DNA of 64,000 nt from Lotus japonicus (taxonomy: Eukaryota; Streptophyta; Magnoliopsida; Fabales; Fabaceae). The stretch is taken from the NCBI RefSeq assembly GCF_012489685.1, contig NC_080042.1:54054066-54118065 (forward strand), written 5' to 3'. Positions 1 to 12,195 of the stretch are shown here, piece after piece. Each line of letters begins with the position of its first letter. The stretch's first letter is position 1. The notes under the pieces are model-generated. The model had not been told where the DNA came from. It worked only from the letters and a program-made list of their open reading frames with translations, and did not search any database. The position numbers and the translations under genes were made by a program.

Positions 1-405
1 TTTTGGGACAGGGTAGGTTCCCGACGCATGACTTTTTGTGTGGTTCTCTTACTGAGGGATCACAGTGAGTCAGTCGGATCATAGGGGTCTTTGCTTAGGC
101 CATTTTAAGGCCGACTTTCTCCTAGTGGGTTGTAATTATAAACTTTCTTACTTACACTTCTGGGTTTGTATACATTTGCCTACGGGCACACTACTTTGGA
201 GTCACTGCGAGTGCGCGTGACGTGGGAGTGCAGCTGAGGCTGTACATGTTTATATTTGATGTATGTTGGTTAGTTTAGTGGTTGGGTTATGTCTTTACTT
301 CCTATCGATTTATTTAAAAGGAATCAAACGAAAAAAAAATTACCTGTTTTCCGCGTAAAGATTATTTTGGTTACTAAAGTGACACCTGAAAATCGGGGTG
401 TTACA
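1..405 (+). repeat. 3' end of a Tekay-family LTR
   Basis: This segment aligns along its whole length with the last ~400 bases of the LTRs ending at 45204 and 53853, including the purine/T-rich stretch near 330 and the closing GGTGTTACA. It differs at many sites, so it is an older copy or sister family. The base after 405 begins ATGAT, not a primer binding site, so it is a 3' LTR or solo LTR whose start lies outside the window. Confidence 0.9.
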
Positions 406-2857
406 ATGATCAATTGTACAACGCGATTAGTAATTACATAATCAATTTGAACTAAACACTCGCGAGTCAAGTACAACGCGGTAAGTAAAATGATCAACGT
501 TTAATCACTTTCAGAGAGGCCCATGTAAATGTGTCTACTACTCCTTTTCTTTTAGACATTGGATTCCTCCTCCTTTACCCGCCACCTATCTCTTTCCGAT
601 TTCCATTTCCCTCCTCCTATGAATACACAACCTCACGAATTCCATTCATAGTAATGATACAAGTTATGATATATATATACACACCTCTTAACTTCTTTTC
701 TACCTTCATTTCTATCTATTTCTTTTTTATATATCAATCAAATCACATATTACATTTTTGTTTTCTCTCTCCTTTTTTCCTATCTCTCTCTTCCTCCACC
801 TCTTCATACCTCATTTTTGAGGTGTGAAGATATAATTATTCTAATAATACTATATATAGTATATGCATACATTTTTTTCTTGGTAAATTCCGTGGTACCC
901 AGAATTTTTTTTTGTGGTACCTACATTAAGTAATTTAATAGAGTATATTATTATCATGGTATTCGAGGTAAATACTACATTTTTAGATTTTACTTCACTT
1001 GTCAATTAACTTTATCTCATTAAATTCATTTTTTAATGAAAAATGTACGAGTGGTGGAAACGAATGATGGTAATGGAGATGCGCGTAAAATGATCATGAT
1101 TGATGGATGAACAAAGCTCAGAAAACACAACTCGCATATCTCACGTCTCTAAGAATAGAACACTGCATTACTATGATAGAACAAAATTAAAATTTTAATC
1201 GATACATGAGTCTTTTTTATTGAACCAAGTCATTTGGGAACCACACCTTAATCTGGCTTAAGGTACCACAGCAAACACATTTTTTCTTTCTATCTTTCTC
1301 GTAAAATAGTCACGTTATATCTATCATTTATCTCTCTTATCTTCTTACTTTTCTTTAATAATCTACTAGATATACATCCCACTTTATTATTCCATGTAAT
1401 ATTTTTTGGTATATATAGTAATACTTTTGAGATTCAATTCAACATTTTAACAAAACAAGAAATCTTTCAACTCATGTCTAAATAGATAAGTGCATGTTTT
1501 TTTTTTTCAAAATCAATGCAAATGTGATATCACATATTTCATGTAGTAACGAAAAAAGTAAAGTTTATCAATGGCAAGAGTTCTACTAATCTCATCAATG
1601 AAGTTCTGTACAACTCTCATAAGCTTTGTAAAACTCTCATAAGAATTACTGACGGTTAGGACGGTCAGAAAATCCTTCAGAAGTTTTCGGTGGATTCACT
1701 GACAGTTAGCCGTTGTAAGCACCGTTGAAAACTTTTCCACCAACAATTTCGCGCGAAAAATTCTTTTACCGCGCTTTCGTGCCAATTATACCGACTGTTT
1801 AATGTTTTATAGGCAGTTTTTCATACACGGATTTCCCCTAAGGGAGACTCTCCAATCTGCAAGATAATCTATGACAAAGATATTATAAAATATTTTTCCA
1901 TTCTGTAACAATTATTTTGAAGTCACGTTCACGCTATTCATTGCTCTGCAACACCATGATAATCGATACTAGCAGCAATAGCTAAAAGCAAAGCATTATT
2001 GTCCCTCTTATCTTTTCATTGCTTTCATTTTTTGGGAAATAAAGCATCTATTCTAAGTGTGGTTTGGAAATTTCAATAGAAAAGCTAGAAGGCATTCATT
2101 GCACACTTAGTTTATAGGACTCTCGATTTATAAATCATTCAACAATAAGGATATTTTTTGTACATCTAATTTTTTTAATCTATCTCTTTTAATTATATCA
2201 CATTACATATCACATCTATCACTTTTCTTTTTTCTCTCTCTTTTTATTCAGAACATGACTAAATTACCACTTGATACCCGATGCGGAACATAACAGTAAG
2301 ATCTATAACCGAATAAACACCAACTTTGACGGTGCTAAAACAAAAACAAATAAATTTGCAAAGTACAACTTTGACGTTATAATGTAATGTTCCCTCCAAG
2401 GACCAATAACGCTTCCTCTAGAGTGCCCAAAGTTGTGCTGCCAATAGTCTATGGCAACGGCTGGAGCTGAAACATTCTCTATCTTACCCTTTCTCTAGCT
2501 CCTTCAAGAACTTTATAGTAGGAGTGTGCTGCGTCCTCCTCGTTACATATACATTATTATCCAGAGTTTGTCCTTGATCTGCTTTCTATTGAGTCTGTTT
2601 TGCTTGAGAAGTAGTTCAATTTTTCCTCTCATTCATTTTTGGATGCCGAACCAAGTAACACAACTTTAGCCTCTTCCTATTATTCCCTAATGGTATACAG
2701 TCATTGAGTGCCATGGGCCTCCTTGACTCTTTGTATATAAGGATAAAGTTTCATCCGTGCTTCATTTTAGTGGAAATGAAATGAAGAGGGAAAACAAAAG
2801 AGAAACAGAAAAAAAGAAACACATAAGAGATTTTATAAATTATGTGATGGAATGAGA
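406..2857. other. AT-rich intergenic stretch, no gene recognised
   Basis: No coding region is supported. The 98-codon open frame at 531-827 is CT-rich low complexity. A TATA-like TATATAAGG lies near 2736, but no recognisable transcript follows. Some short segments (about 885-1275) look like degraded repeats, without clear termini. Confidence 0.6.
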
Positions 2858-3191
2858 TTTTTTTTTAGGTAAGCAAAAATGGTATAAATAATGAAGTACA
2901 ATGGGTTCTTCAACCAATTACAAGGAATCAATTAGCAGATTGCTAATTTGCAGTATACTACTTACAAACAGCTCTTCAAGAGACAACAAGCAAAATCAAA
3001 ATACAAAATTAGAAAGCTGCCATAAAATAGAGGCTACCAGTGTGTGCACTTTGGCAGCCCCTAACACACATCCTACAATCCACTCTGCCAATTCTGAACT
3101 AACAGAATAAATTACCAAGGTGGTCCACGAGAGTAGCAATTGCAAAACACAAGGAAAACTTCTCTGTTTAAGTCCAGACAAGATGATACCC

Positions 3192-6100
3192 TCACAGAGA
3201 TGCAATTGCAATACACGGCTGAACTTGCCACTCATAAATAGAGTAATTAAAGCCTTTTACTTTGCCTCTAAGCCAGCTCCATGATTTGAATTGGATCCCA
3301 TCTATAACCTTATCAATATTCAGCGGAACATTATTGAAGATATAATTATTCCTGGAGTTCCAAATGGCCCAAATGATAGCTAGCCACACTGCCCAAGCTC
3401 CCTGCTTTTGTGATTTCGCCCACCACGGTTGGACATGTTGCAGAAAGTGTTCCTTACCGTTGTTAGGAAGCACAGTGGAAAAACCGAACCACTTATAACA
3501 GGCCATCCATATATTCCAAGCTGCTGGACAAGAAAAGAGGAGGTGCATTGAGGTTTCTTCCTGTAGCAAACACATGGGACATTGAACATCAGCAGGTGGG
3601 GGGAGGGCATGCCGTTTGCTGAGATTTACTCTTGACTGAATTCTATCATGAAAGACTTTCCAACTGAAAGCCAGCACATTTGAAGGGGCTGGAACACTCC
3701 ATAAATACTTGAATGTATCTTCAATTAAATCTGGACCATGATCTTGCAAGCTTATGTAAGCTGATTGCACTGTGTATTTACCTTCCGGGTTGGCTAACCA
3801 GAGCCAAGAATCTGCAGAATTCAGGGATGGCGCAAACGATTGTAGAATACTCTTCATATGATTTAGCATATCCAATTCCCATTCTCTTAACACCCTCCGC
3901 CAAGTAAAATTCCAAACCCAAGCTCCATTTACCCAGGATCCCATTTCCTTGATACAGCTCCCCCTTTGGGTTGATAACATATATAATCTCGGGTAATTAC
4001 ACTGTAATTTCAGGTTGTTTAACCACACATCAGATCAAAAAGAGTTTTCATTCCCTTCTCCAACTCGCCTGCATATATTCCTCTCGAACCACAAGTTGTT
4101 TCCCTCTTGAGAGCTCAAAATTTTCAGGTCTTGCCACCAAGAAGAGGCTTTAAAGGGATTAGGACAATTGTATTTTGCATACAACACCTTGTACCACAAG
4201 CTGTCCCTCTCATGCAAGTATCGCCATCTCCATTTTCCAATAAGTGCTATATTGAATCTTCCCAAATCTTTTATCCCCAAACCCCCCCTCCTCCTTTGAC
4301 TTGCAAATTTTATCCCAACTTAGCCAAGCAATCTTGTTATTGTTATTCGTTCCTCCCCATAGAAATTTTCTCACAATCTTATGACAAGTATTAATGACAT
4401 TTACCGGAGCCTTGAAAAAAGAAAGATAAAAGAGTGGGATTGAGGAGAGAACACTCTTTACCAAACAAGTTCTTCCTCCAAAAGATAAGATTTTGTTCTT
4501 CCAAGAAGCTAGCCTTTTCTTTATCTTAGAAATAACCGGTTCCCAAAAAGATATCCTTCTAGGATTTCCTCCGACCGGAAGTCCAAGATATCTAAAAGGA
4601 ATCCTCTCAATCAAACAATGCAATGTTGCAGCAAAGCCTCTCAACATCTGATCCTCAACTGCTATCCCTATCAACTTACTTTTGGAGAAGTTTACCTTCA
4701 AGCCGGAAGCCATTTCAAAACATCTAAGCACACACTTTAGAGTCATAACATTCTGTTGTGTTGCATCGCCAATAAATAAGGTATCATCCGCGAACTGTAC
4801 CATAGAGACCCCAAATCTGAATGCATACCCAAGCTGAACCCTGTGAATTTATCAAGATGGATCGCCTTTTTCAGGAGTCCATTGAGCCCCTTTGCTACAA
4901 TCAAGAATAAGAAAGGTGCCAATGGGTCTTCTTGTCTCAGACCTTTCAACATTTTAAATTTCGAGCAGGGGCTACCATTCACTAACACAGAGACTGAATT
5001 TGACTCCAAGCATCCGCTAATCCACCTTATCCATCTTTCACCAAAGTTCATCCTCCGAAGCATATAGAAAAGAAATTCTCATCTAACTGAGTCGTAGGCC
5101 TTCTCATAATCCACCTTGAAGATGAGAGTCGGCTTTTTCTTCTTCTTCGCTTCATCCACAATTTCGTTGACAATCAAGACACTATCAAGCATGTTTCTCC
5201 CACCAAGAAAAGCTAATTGATTCGCATCAATCAACTTATTCAGCACCTGTTTTAACCTTTTTGCCAATAATTTAGAAACAATTTTATAGATGCTTCCCAC
5301 TAGAGAAATAGGTCTGAACTCATTAAGCCCCATCGGAGAGTCGGTTTTGGGGATCAATGCTATGAAGGAAGCATTGCTTCCTTTTGGCCAAGCACCTCTG
5401 AGAAAGAAATCATCCAGAACCTTCTTTATATCCAAACACATCAAATGCTAGAAAGACTTGATGAAATGAAAGTTATAATCGTCGGGTCCAGGGCTTTTGT
5501 CACCCTCACAATCCCACACCGCTTTCTTAATCTCTTCCAAATCAAATGGTGTCGTAAGAAATGCGTTATCTGCGCTGGATAATTGATTGAAATTGACTCC
5601 ATCAAGCCTTGGGGCCACGACATCATCTTTGCTGAATTTTCTTTCAAAATATTCTTTCACTTTTAACTTCACTGTTGTTGGTTCTTCATACCACACACCA
5701 TCTACATTTAATCCCACAATAGCATTCTTCCTTCTTTTCCATCTAACAAGAGAATGGAAATACTTGGAGTTGGAATCCCCCTCCTTTACCCACCTTTGTC
5801 TAGCCTTTTGGTGGAGAAGAGGCTCATTGAGCCTAGCAACTTTCCAAAAATCAGCTTGTGTATTCTTCCTCGTCCTTATCTCTTCCTCTAACAACCCCTC
5901 CTCATCTGCTTTTCTATCCAACTCTTCGAGTTTGCTAGCCAGTAAATTCTTTTGTGTGGTTAAGTTTCCAAAGACCTCAGTGTTCCAAGACTTCAATCTT
6001 GTTTTAAGATCTTTTAATTTTTCCTTAAGAATGAATGCCCCCCAACCTTGAAACTGCAAATTATTCCACTCCTTCTCTACATAATCTCTGAACCTAGGAT

Positions 6101-6863
6101 CTTGTAACCAACCATTGATGGTCCGAAAAGGTTTGGGACCCCAATTGTGATTAGACACCTTGAGGATCAACGGACAATGATCGGAAACATCTCTTCTTTG
6201 GACATGAAGAAAACAGTTTGGCCAAGCCTCCATCCACTCACTCGACACAAGAGCTCTATCCAATCTGCTCATAGCGTGTCCATTCGGTCGGAACCATGTA
6301 AATTTTCTCCCAACCAAGGGTAAATCCAGAAGTTCCATATCATTAATGAATCCATTGAATTCATCAGTGTCTCTACGGGAGGAGTCTGGTCCGCTGGAGA
6401 TACCTATTCTTTCTTCCGGAGAACGGACAGAATTGAAGTCCCCTACAATACACCAAAGGTGAGACAAGAGCCTTGCCCTTAGAGCTGTGAGCTCCCCCCA
6501 TTGAAGAATCTTTTCCTGTAGAGTACAAGATCCATAAAAATTGACAATAGCGTAGGGTAAATTACCATCCCCCCACACTCCTTGCAAACAGATAAACCCA
6601 CTGCCTAAGTAACTCCGGATCAGATTGAAGGTGCCCCTAAGCCACAAACACAACAGACCGCCGCCTCTGTTAACCGCTGGCGTGAAAGTCCATTCAAAAG
6701 AATCATCTCCCCATAAGGCTCTACATAGCCAAGTATCAATAGCTTCCAATTTGGTTTCTTGGAAACAAGCAAAGTTCACCTCCTCCTTAGTGATCATCTC
6801 ACGGATTATTCGCCATTTAACACTATTACCCAACCCTCTCACGTTATAGGTAAGAATCCTCAT
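3192..6863 (-). pseudogene. LINE ORF2 pseudogene (endonuclease-reverse transcriptase)
   Basis: The first 471 codons from the ATG at 6861-6863 form an apurinic-type endonuclease: YNVRG near the start, QETK, GDFNS, SRLDRAL and SDHCPL. Reverse transcriptase follows, with ALIPK, RPISL, a DYEKAYDSV block and the FADD catalytic box at about 4780-4800. A zinc-binding reverse-transcriptase-associated domain (CPMC, FSCPAAWNIW) ends near 3192. In-frame stops lie at 5448-5450 (TAG), 5079-5081 (TGA) and 4035-4037 (TGA), with a frame change near 4740-4800 and a return to the first frame near 4210-4280. It cannot make a full protein. Its start overlaps the ORF1 stop in an ATGA arrangement. Family assignment is secure; activity is excluded by the breaks. 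Confidence 0.92.
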
Positions 6864-7303
6864 GGCAAACCTGTCTCTTCCCTTCTTTGATTAGCATTAA
6901 CTGCTAATTCCTCTACATCCCTGCGCTCCAAACCCTGAATTCTAGCAATCATAGACTCATCATCCCCTTGGTGTGTGACCCCAAGCACCTTCCCCAGCTC
7001 CCACAGTTTTTTAGCTTCATTTTCCAAATACTTCTCCCAAAACAACTTATTACAGTTCAAGATACCAGAATCTGAGAGGGAATTACACATAGAAAAAACA
7101 AATTGCCTAACCTCCTTTCGTTGCTTCCCTCTTGACTCTCTTGGGCAGGTTCTCCGCTGGATAGTTGTGGAGCTCTGTTCTATTCCATTCGCCGTCGGCA
7201 AAGGTTCTCCTCTTCGAAGTAATTTTATTGTCCTGTTGACTGATGCAGAGCTTTCCCCATCCTTATCTTTGTATATCGTTTGCTGTGTCAAGTGTTTCTG
7301 TGT

Positions 7304-9393
7304 GGGCGGGTAAATAGTCAAGTTGGTCCCTGAATGTGTCAACCGCCTTCATGTTGGTCCCTAAACTTCTAAAATGCATCTCACGGTCCCTAAATGTGGC
7401 AAAATGCATTCAAGTTAGTCCCTGGCGTTAAAAATCTTAACAGACGTTAACGGAGTGGCTCGCATGTCATATTTTTTTCCACTTGGAAATTCCACGTCGG
7501 AAAAGAGATTTGACCGAAACATAAATTTTCAATTTAGTCCCTATGGTTAAAAAAAATACCTTTCTCTCCCCCATCTTCCTCCTCTCCCCACCACCATCAC
7601 CCTCTCTTCCTTCCACCTTCCTCCTCAGCCGTCCACTGCACTACCACCACTTTAAAATCCCAACTCAAAATCCATAAACCAAAAAACCCCCAAATTTTCA
7701 AACAGGTGAATCGCATATGCTTATCGCAAGTTTTCAAATTTGAGCTACGCTCCTCTCTTGTCTGTTGCGCTGTTGAATCACTCACCGACCCATCTCCAAC
7801 GTTGGTGTTTTCCACAATTCACCACCACCAACTGCACCAACCACTCACCATTCACCAACAACATCGAAAATAAACACCCAATTCCAACACTGTAGTCTGT
7901 ATCTCAAACCCTAGAGATACATCCTCTATGCTCAATCTAGAACCATCGACCACCGTTCATCGTTCTGAGCCTCCCTCAGTTCGGCGTCATCGCCGCCTAA
8001 GACCTCCACTCCCGCTGCCTCTTCCTCTCTCACTTCCCTCTAAACCACGACGCCACATCGCACTGGACTCCAACGACTTCGATCTTCTCAAACTCGTGTT
8101 GTTTGACGGGTGAGGGAGGTATTATGTTCGATCTGTGTTGTCTAAGGGTGAAATTTGAAAGCTTTGGAGGGTTTGAGTCACTTGGGAAAGTCGGTTGTCG
8201 CTCTCCCTCTCTCTCTCGCTCTACCCCGTTCTCTCTCAATCTCTGTTTGGCCTCACCAGAGCCTTGAATCAATATGCAATATCACTATCTTAGTGTTTAG
8301 ACGTTATTGTTTATGAGTTTGAATTTAGGGATTTTAAATTAGTGTTTTTGGGATTTTTGAATCGATGTTTCCATTTCTGGGTTGAACATGGCGGTTCCGG
8401 GAAGAGACAGGGGATCTTTCATCACTTTGTGGAATGGGGCGGTAATTTTTTTATCTGCCAAAGACAAGGAGAAATAAACGGCTGCATTTGGAGACTTATT
8501 TTCATTGCACTACAAATTGGTAATGAATATAGCTCTATACATTGATTCACATGAAAGGAAAAAAGGAAACAATCATGTGTACATTGTCCTTGTATGAGAG
8601 ACAAAGTTATTGTCTCTTAGCAATGCTTTTCCCTTTCTTTGCAGCTTTAATTTGTATCTGCCCAGACCCTGAGCTTTGGGTACAAAATATATCTCTCTTT
8701 CAATTACCCGGTTCATATTAATAAAACTGTTTAGCAACTTTGATGTCAACTCAAACATATGCATCAGTATATATAAGGTAAGACCTATGTTAATTAGCAA
8801 TGCTTCCACATGAAGCATGAAGGAGTAGGAGTTGTGGTTTCTGGGTTTTGGTTATTGTTTCTGGATATCTGCTACAAATCCAACAGCGGAGGGAGGAGCT
8901 CAAGGTGAGGTGGGAGACCCAATTCCAACTCTGTAGTCTGTAGTCTCCAAATGGGGTTGTGATATAAAGTGTGTTAAGCTCATCCTTCTTCCATAAATTT
9001 GGGGGTTTTTGGTTTATGGTTTTTGAGTTGGGATTTTAGAGTGGTGGTGGTGGAGTGGGTGGTCGGTTGAGGAGGAAGGTGGGAGGAAGAGAGGGGGTGA
9101 TGGTGGTGGGGAGAGGTAGAGGAAGATGGGGGAGTGAATTAAATTTTTTTCAACCATAGGGAGTAAATTGAAACCTTTAAAAACTTTCTCAACATTCAAA
9201 TGTCACCTAAGCTTCAGCCTTGACAAAAAAAAAATCCATGTCAGCATTCCGTTAACCCCTGTTAAGATTTTTAACGTCTGGACTAACTTGAATGCATTTT
9301 GCCACATCCAAGGATTGCGGGATGCATTTTAGAAGTTTAGGGACCAACTTGAAGGCGGTTGACACATTCAGGGACCAACTTGGCTATTTACCC
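7304..9393. mobile_element. Mutator-like element with ~400-bp terminal inverted repeats
   Basis: The termini (GGGTAAATAG…CAAGTTGGTCC on the left, its complement on the right) continue as imperfect inverted repeats for about 400 bp (7304-7700 and 8990-9393), including a matched stretch around 7659-7698 and 8995-9034. The flanks repeat GTTTCTGTGT at 7294-7303 and 9394-9403, about the 9-10 bp duplication of Mutator-like elements. No transposase is present, so it is non-autonomous. It lies inside the LINE ORF1. Confidence 0.85.
7928..8113 (+). other. Short open frame inside the Mutator-like element, possible captured fragment
   Basis: A 61-codon frame rich in Pro, Arg and Leu, with a C-terminal stretch (ALDSNDFDLLKLVLFDG) that resembles the start of the ankyrin region of NPR1/BOP-type plant proteins, where ALDS-D-ELVKLL is typical. 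Only about 15 residues match, so capture of a host exon is an inference. The rest is low complexity and nothing shows it is translated. Confidence 0.2.
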
Positions 9394-9503
9394 GTTTCTG
9401 TGTTTGCTCTTGAATAATATGCTGCTTCTCCCTTAAACCCGATCGGCCCCTCTCTTCATTATAATTAGACCATGTGTCTACTGGATTGGGATCAGCCACT
9501 TAC

Positions 9504-9787
9504 TAATTGATTTAAAAATGATTTTATATATTATTAAATAAATAAAATATTAAAACTATTTCACTACTAATTATTAAATATCAATTATTAAATTTGAGTA
9601 ATAAAAAAAACTATTTAGATATAGAGAAATCTAATTATATTCAATGAAATGTCTCACCTCCATTATAATTTAATTTATTATATTTTATAATTAGAAAATA
9701 TTTTAATATTTATATATTTATTAAAGCTATAATAATTTTGAAAAATATTGTAAATTAATCCGTGCAACGCACGGGTATTATTTCTAG
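9504..9787 (+). mobile_element. Helitron 3' terminal region
   Basis: AT-rich sequence ending in the hairpin CCGTGCAACGCACGG (9760-9774) and CTAG (9784-9787) followed by T, the standard Helitron 3' end. It resembles the region before the end at 57954, so both belong to one family. The 5' end is not visible and may lie beyond the LINE. Confidence 0.7.
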
Positions 9788-10168
9788 TTATAATTTATTC
9801 TCATCTTAAATATATTTTTAGTCAGGTTATTTGATTTTGGTCATTGTATTGCTATTTTGTTGGTTTTAGTAAGGTGTTAAAGCGGGTAATCCGCACCGTA
9901 CTCAAACTGTCTAAAAACGGGACAAAACCGACTAGACCACTTCAAGTGCGGGTTGGTAAAACTCAGCCACCTGCACTGTGACGGGTTCGCGAGCTGGCCT
10001 GCAAAAACACAAGTTTCTTTTGTCAAACAATTGTCAACGAACCAAATGAATTAAAAAGGAAATGCTTTATATCATCATGATACATAACCATTAAAACAAT
10101 GCAAATCACTATTAAACACTTCACTTTTATTACACTTATTAACTGTCAATACACTTTGTGGCGGTATT
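9788..10168. other. Intergenic spacer, no gene recognised
   Basis: No coding or structural signal was found between the Helitron end and the copia LTR. Confidence 0.5.
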
Positions 10169-10757
10169 TGTTAGGAAATCGCCATAGAGAAATAAAAACA
10201 GTGACACAATCACAACACAAAAATTTAACGTGGAAACTCTAGAACCGGAGAAAAACCACGGGTCGTTGTCTAAACCGACAACCAGAGAATAAAAACTCTG
10301 TGAAAATTGTTACAACACACAGATATTTCTCTCAACTACCTCACAACCTCAATACCCCACACTCTCCAAAGTTATTATCTGATCAAACCTCACAACACTA
10401 TAAAACAAGAGTATAAGAGAAAGAGCAAATAAAAGCTTAAGTGTTTGTACTACGGGATACTTCACTTTGTTGGGATGCATTTCCTTCATCCTTGCACTCC
10501 TATTTATAGGTGCTGAAGCAATGCAAGCATTAATTCTCCCAACTGCTAGCTACCAATGGCTTCTCCAATTTCAACAAATGCAGCACCGTTCCTTTACTTT
10601 CATGCCACTTTGTTTTCAACCTCTTTAACTTTTAATGGCATGGCATTAACTTTAAGTGGGTGATGGTTAAAACAGTATATTTGAGTAACAATCTCTTACT
10701 TGAAGATTGACTTCAGTCGGTCTTCACGCCTCAAACATGCAGCAAATATGTTTGGCA
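10169..10757 (-). repeat. Copia 3' LTR
   Basis: A 589-bp LTR with TG…CA ends (plus strand TGTTAGG…TTTGGCA). It shares about 450 bp with 12196-12652. A polypurine tract (minus strand TAAGTGGGAGAT) adjoins it at 10758-10769, which fixes the orientation. Confidence 0.82.
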
Positions 10758-11228
10758 ATCTCCCACTTAAAGTCAATTTTTGTGTACTTGCAAATGTTTT
10801 TCATCTTCTCAGTTCCATGCCGCTCAAGCTCAAGTGAGTCAACACCAAATCACATTGTGCTCCCATTCAACATGCATCTTCCGCTTCCATTGTCTCCATC
10901 GACAATTATTGTCTATACCGATAATCATAACTTTCATTGTCTACCCCGACAATCATAGTTCAAAGGAACTATCATACTCCACCATAAAGAGTATATTTCA
11001 CTTGGAACTAAACTATTCCAAGAATTTCTTCATGTCGAAACCATGCTGAAAAATTATGGTGCAACTTCCATGTTGGCTTTCTCCGGAAGTTCTTCAGCAA
11101 TTGACATAACTTCACCACACACCTTGCATCAATGTCAACCAATGCATGTGTGCTATTCTGAATCCGCTAGCAATATCACATCCTTTACCATGACAGCGCG
11201 GTAATGCCATGAGGATACAATTGTCATT

Positions 11229-12017
11229 TTAGAGAGTATCATCCCCTCCCAAAATGAGGGAGATATTGCTAACATTTGCCTCAGATCCGTTTTCTGATGT
11301 TGCTGCACATGGACAATTTTTCTTTACATGCCCAGACCTTCCACATTTTCAGCATGTAATATTCCTTCTCCGGTTCTTCTTACCATAAGGCCCACCTCTG
11401 GCTACTAGCGCCGAGCTTGATGAAGTGCTATTTTCACATTTTATTCTTCTTTCTTCGGAAATAATTTTGCTGACAACATCCTCAAAGCTCAAAGTTTCCT
11501 TACCATATATCAAAACGGGTTTGATATGTTCCTAGGAAGATGGAAGAGACCATATGAGTCTTAGTGCTTTATCTTCATCATCAATATCGACTCCAATAGC
11601 TTCTAATTCGGAGGCAGTTCCATTGAGAGCTCTAACATGATCAGAGACTTTCATATTATTCTCCATGCCTAAATTGTGGAACTTCTCTTTCAGCAACAAT
11701 GGGTTTGAAGTGCCTTTTGCCTGATATAACCCTTCGAGTTTCTCCCAAAGTTCTTTGGCTGATGAAATACTCTGCACATTTGCCAGAATATACTTAGCCA
11801 AACATAGGCGGACTGCACTTGCGGCTCTCAGATCTAGTTCTTCCCACTTCTCATTCTCCATGTTGGAAGTGTTTCCTTTCAACGCCTTGTGAAATCCTGA
11901 TTGTATCAACACATTAGTGACTTGTATTTTCCACAAGCCAAAATTGATTCTTCCATCAAACTTCTTTATGTCACACTTCAAAGCATTTGAATAACTTGAC
12001 ATTGTGGTTGCGTGCAA
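11229..12017 (-). pseudogene. Copia gag pseudogene
   Basis: The frame starts at 12017 and reads a typical copia Gag: FDGRINFGLWKIQV near the N-terminus, ELWEKLEGLYQ, LKEKFHNLGM and the closing LPSS block. An in-frame TAG at 11532-11534 interrupts it. The same frame continues to a zinc knuckle at about 11310-11352 (C, KCGRSGHVKKNC), itself hit by a TGA at 11349-11351, and ends at 11229. Gag would package the element's RNA. There are no recognisable protease, integrase or reverse-transcriptase codons after it. Confidence 0.87.
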
Positions 12018-12179
12018 ATAGTAAATCGTGCAACAGGTAGGTTCCCAAGAAAGAGAGGTGAGTCACAATTGACACACTTAAGTGCCAAATATTTCCTACG
12101 CATAACTTTTTGAAACAACACTTTCATAGTATCACACAACACTGCAACCACAAAACACACTAAGAATAATCCCACTGAA

Positions 12180-12195
12180 CTATTGGCTGTGATAC
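12180..12195 (-). promoter_or_regulatory. Copia primer binding site, degenerate
   Basis: Just inside the 5' LTR the minus strand reads TTAGTATCACAGCCAA, close to the complement of the initiator-methionine tRNA 3' end used by plant retrotransposons (TGGTATCAGAGCC), with a few mismatches. Confidence 0.6.

Larger units (their letters stand above)
2858..9503 (-). mobile_element. L1-type LINE, degenerate, 5'-truncated, split by a Mutator-like element
   Basis: On the minus strand this reads ORF1 C-terminus, ORF2 (endonuclease, reverse transcriptase, zinc-finger-like C-terminus), a 3' UTR and a poly(A) tail seen as poly(T) at about 2858-2866. It is interrupted at 7304-9393 by a Mutator-like element, after which the ORF1 reading frame resumes at 9404. 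Only about 180 codons of ORF1 remain, so the 5' end is missing; the boundary near 9503 is approximate and no LINE target duplication was found. Confidence 0.88.
6860..9503 (-). pseudogene. LINE ORF1 C-terminal part, split by a transposon
   Basis: The frame runs on the minus strand from about 9500 to 9404 and, after the Mutator-like insertion, from 7303 to 6860. Skipping the insertion and one copy of its 10-bp target duplication keeps the frame open (…EQTQKHLTQQ…), which shows the insertion is later than the LINE. The end matches the usual plant L1 ORF1 C-terminus (NCNKLFWEKY, AKKLWELGKVLG). The nucleic-acid-binding N-terminal part is lacking. A stop at 9503-9505 probably lies outside the LINE. 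ORF1 proteins bind LINE RNA; this one is incomplete. Confidence 0.75.

Noticed and set aside
531..827. 98-codon open frame on the plus strand
   Set aside because: Composed of CT-rich low-complexity sequence (Ser/Phe/Leu/Pro runs) with no domain.
2736..2780. TATA-like TATATAAGG as a host gene promoter
   Set aside because: No coding sequence follows before the LINE poly(T) at 2858.
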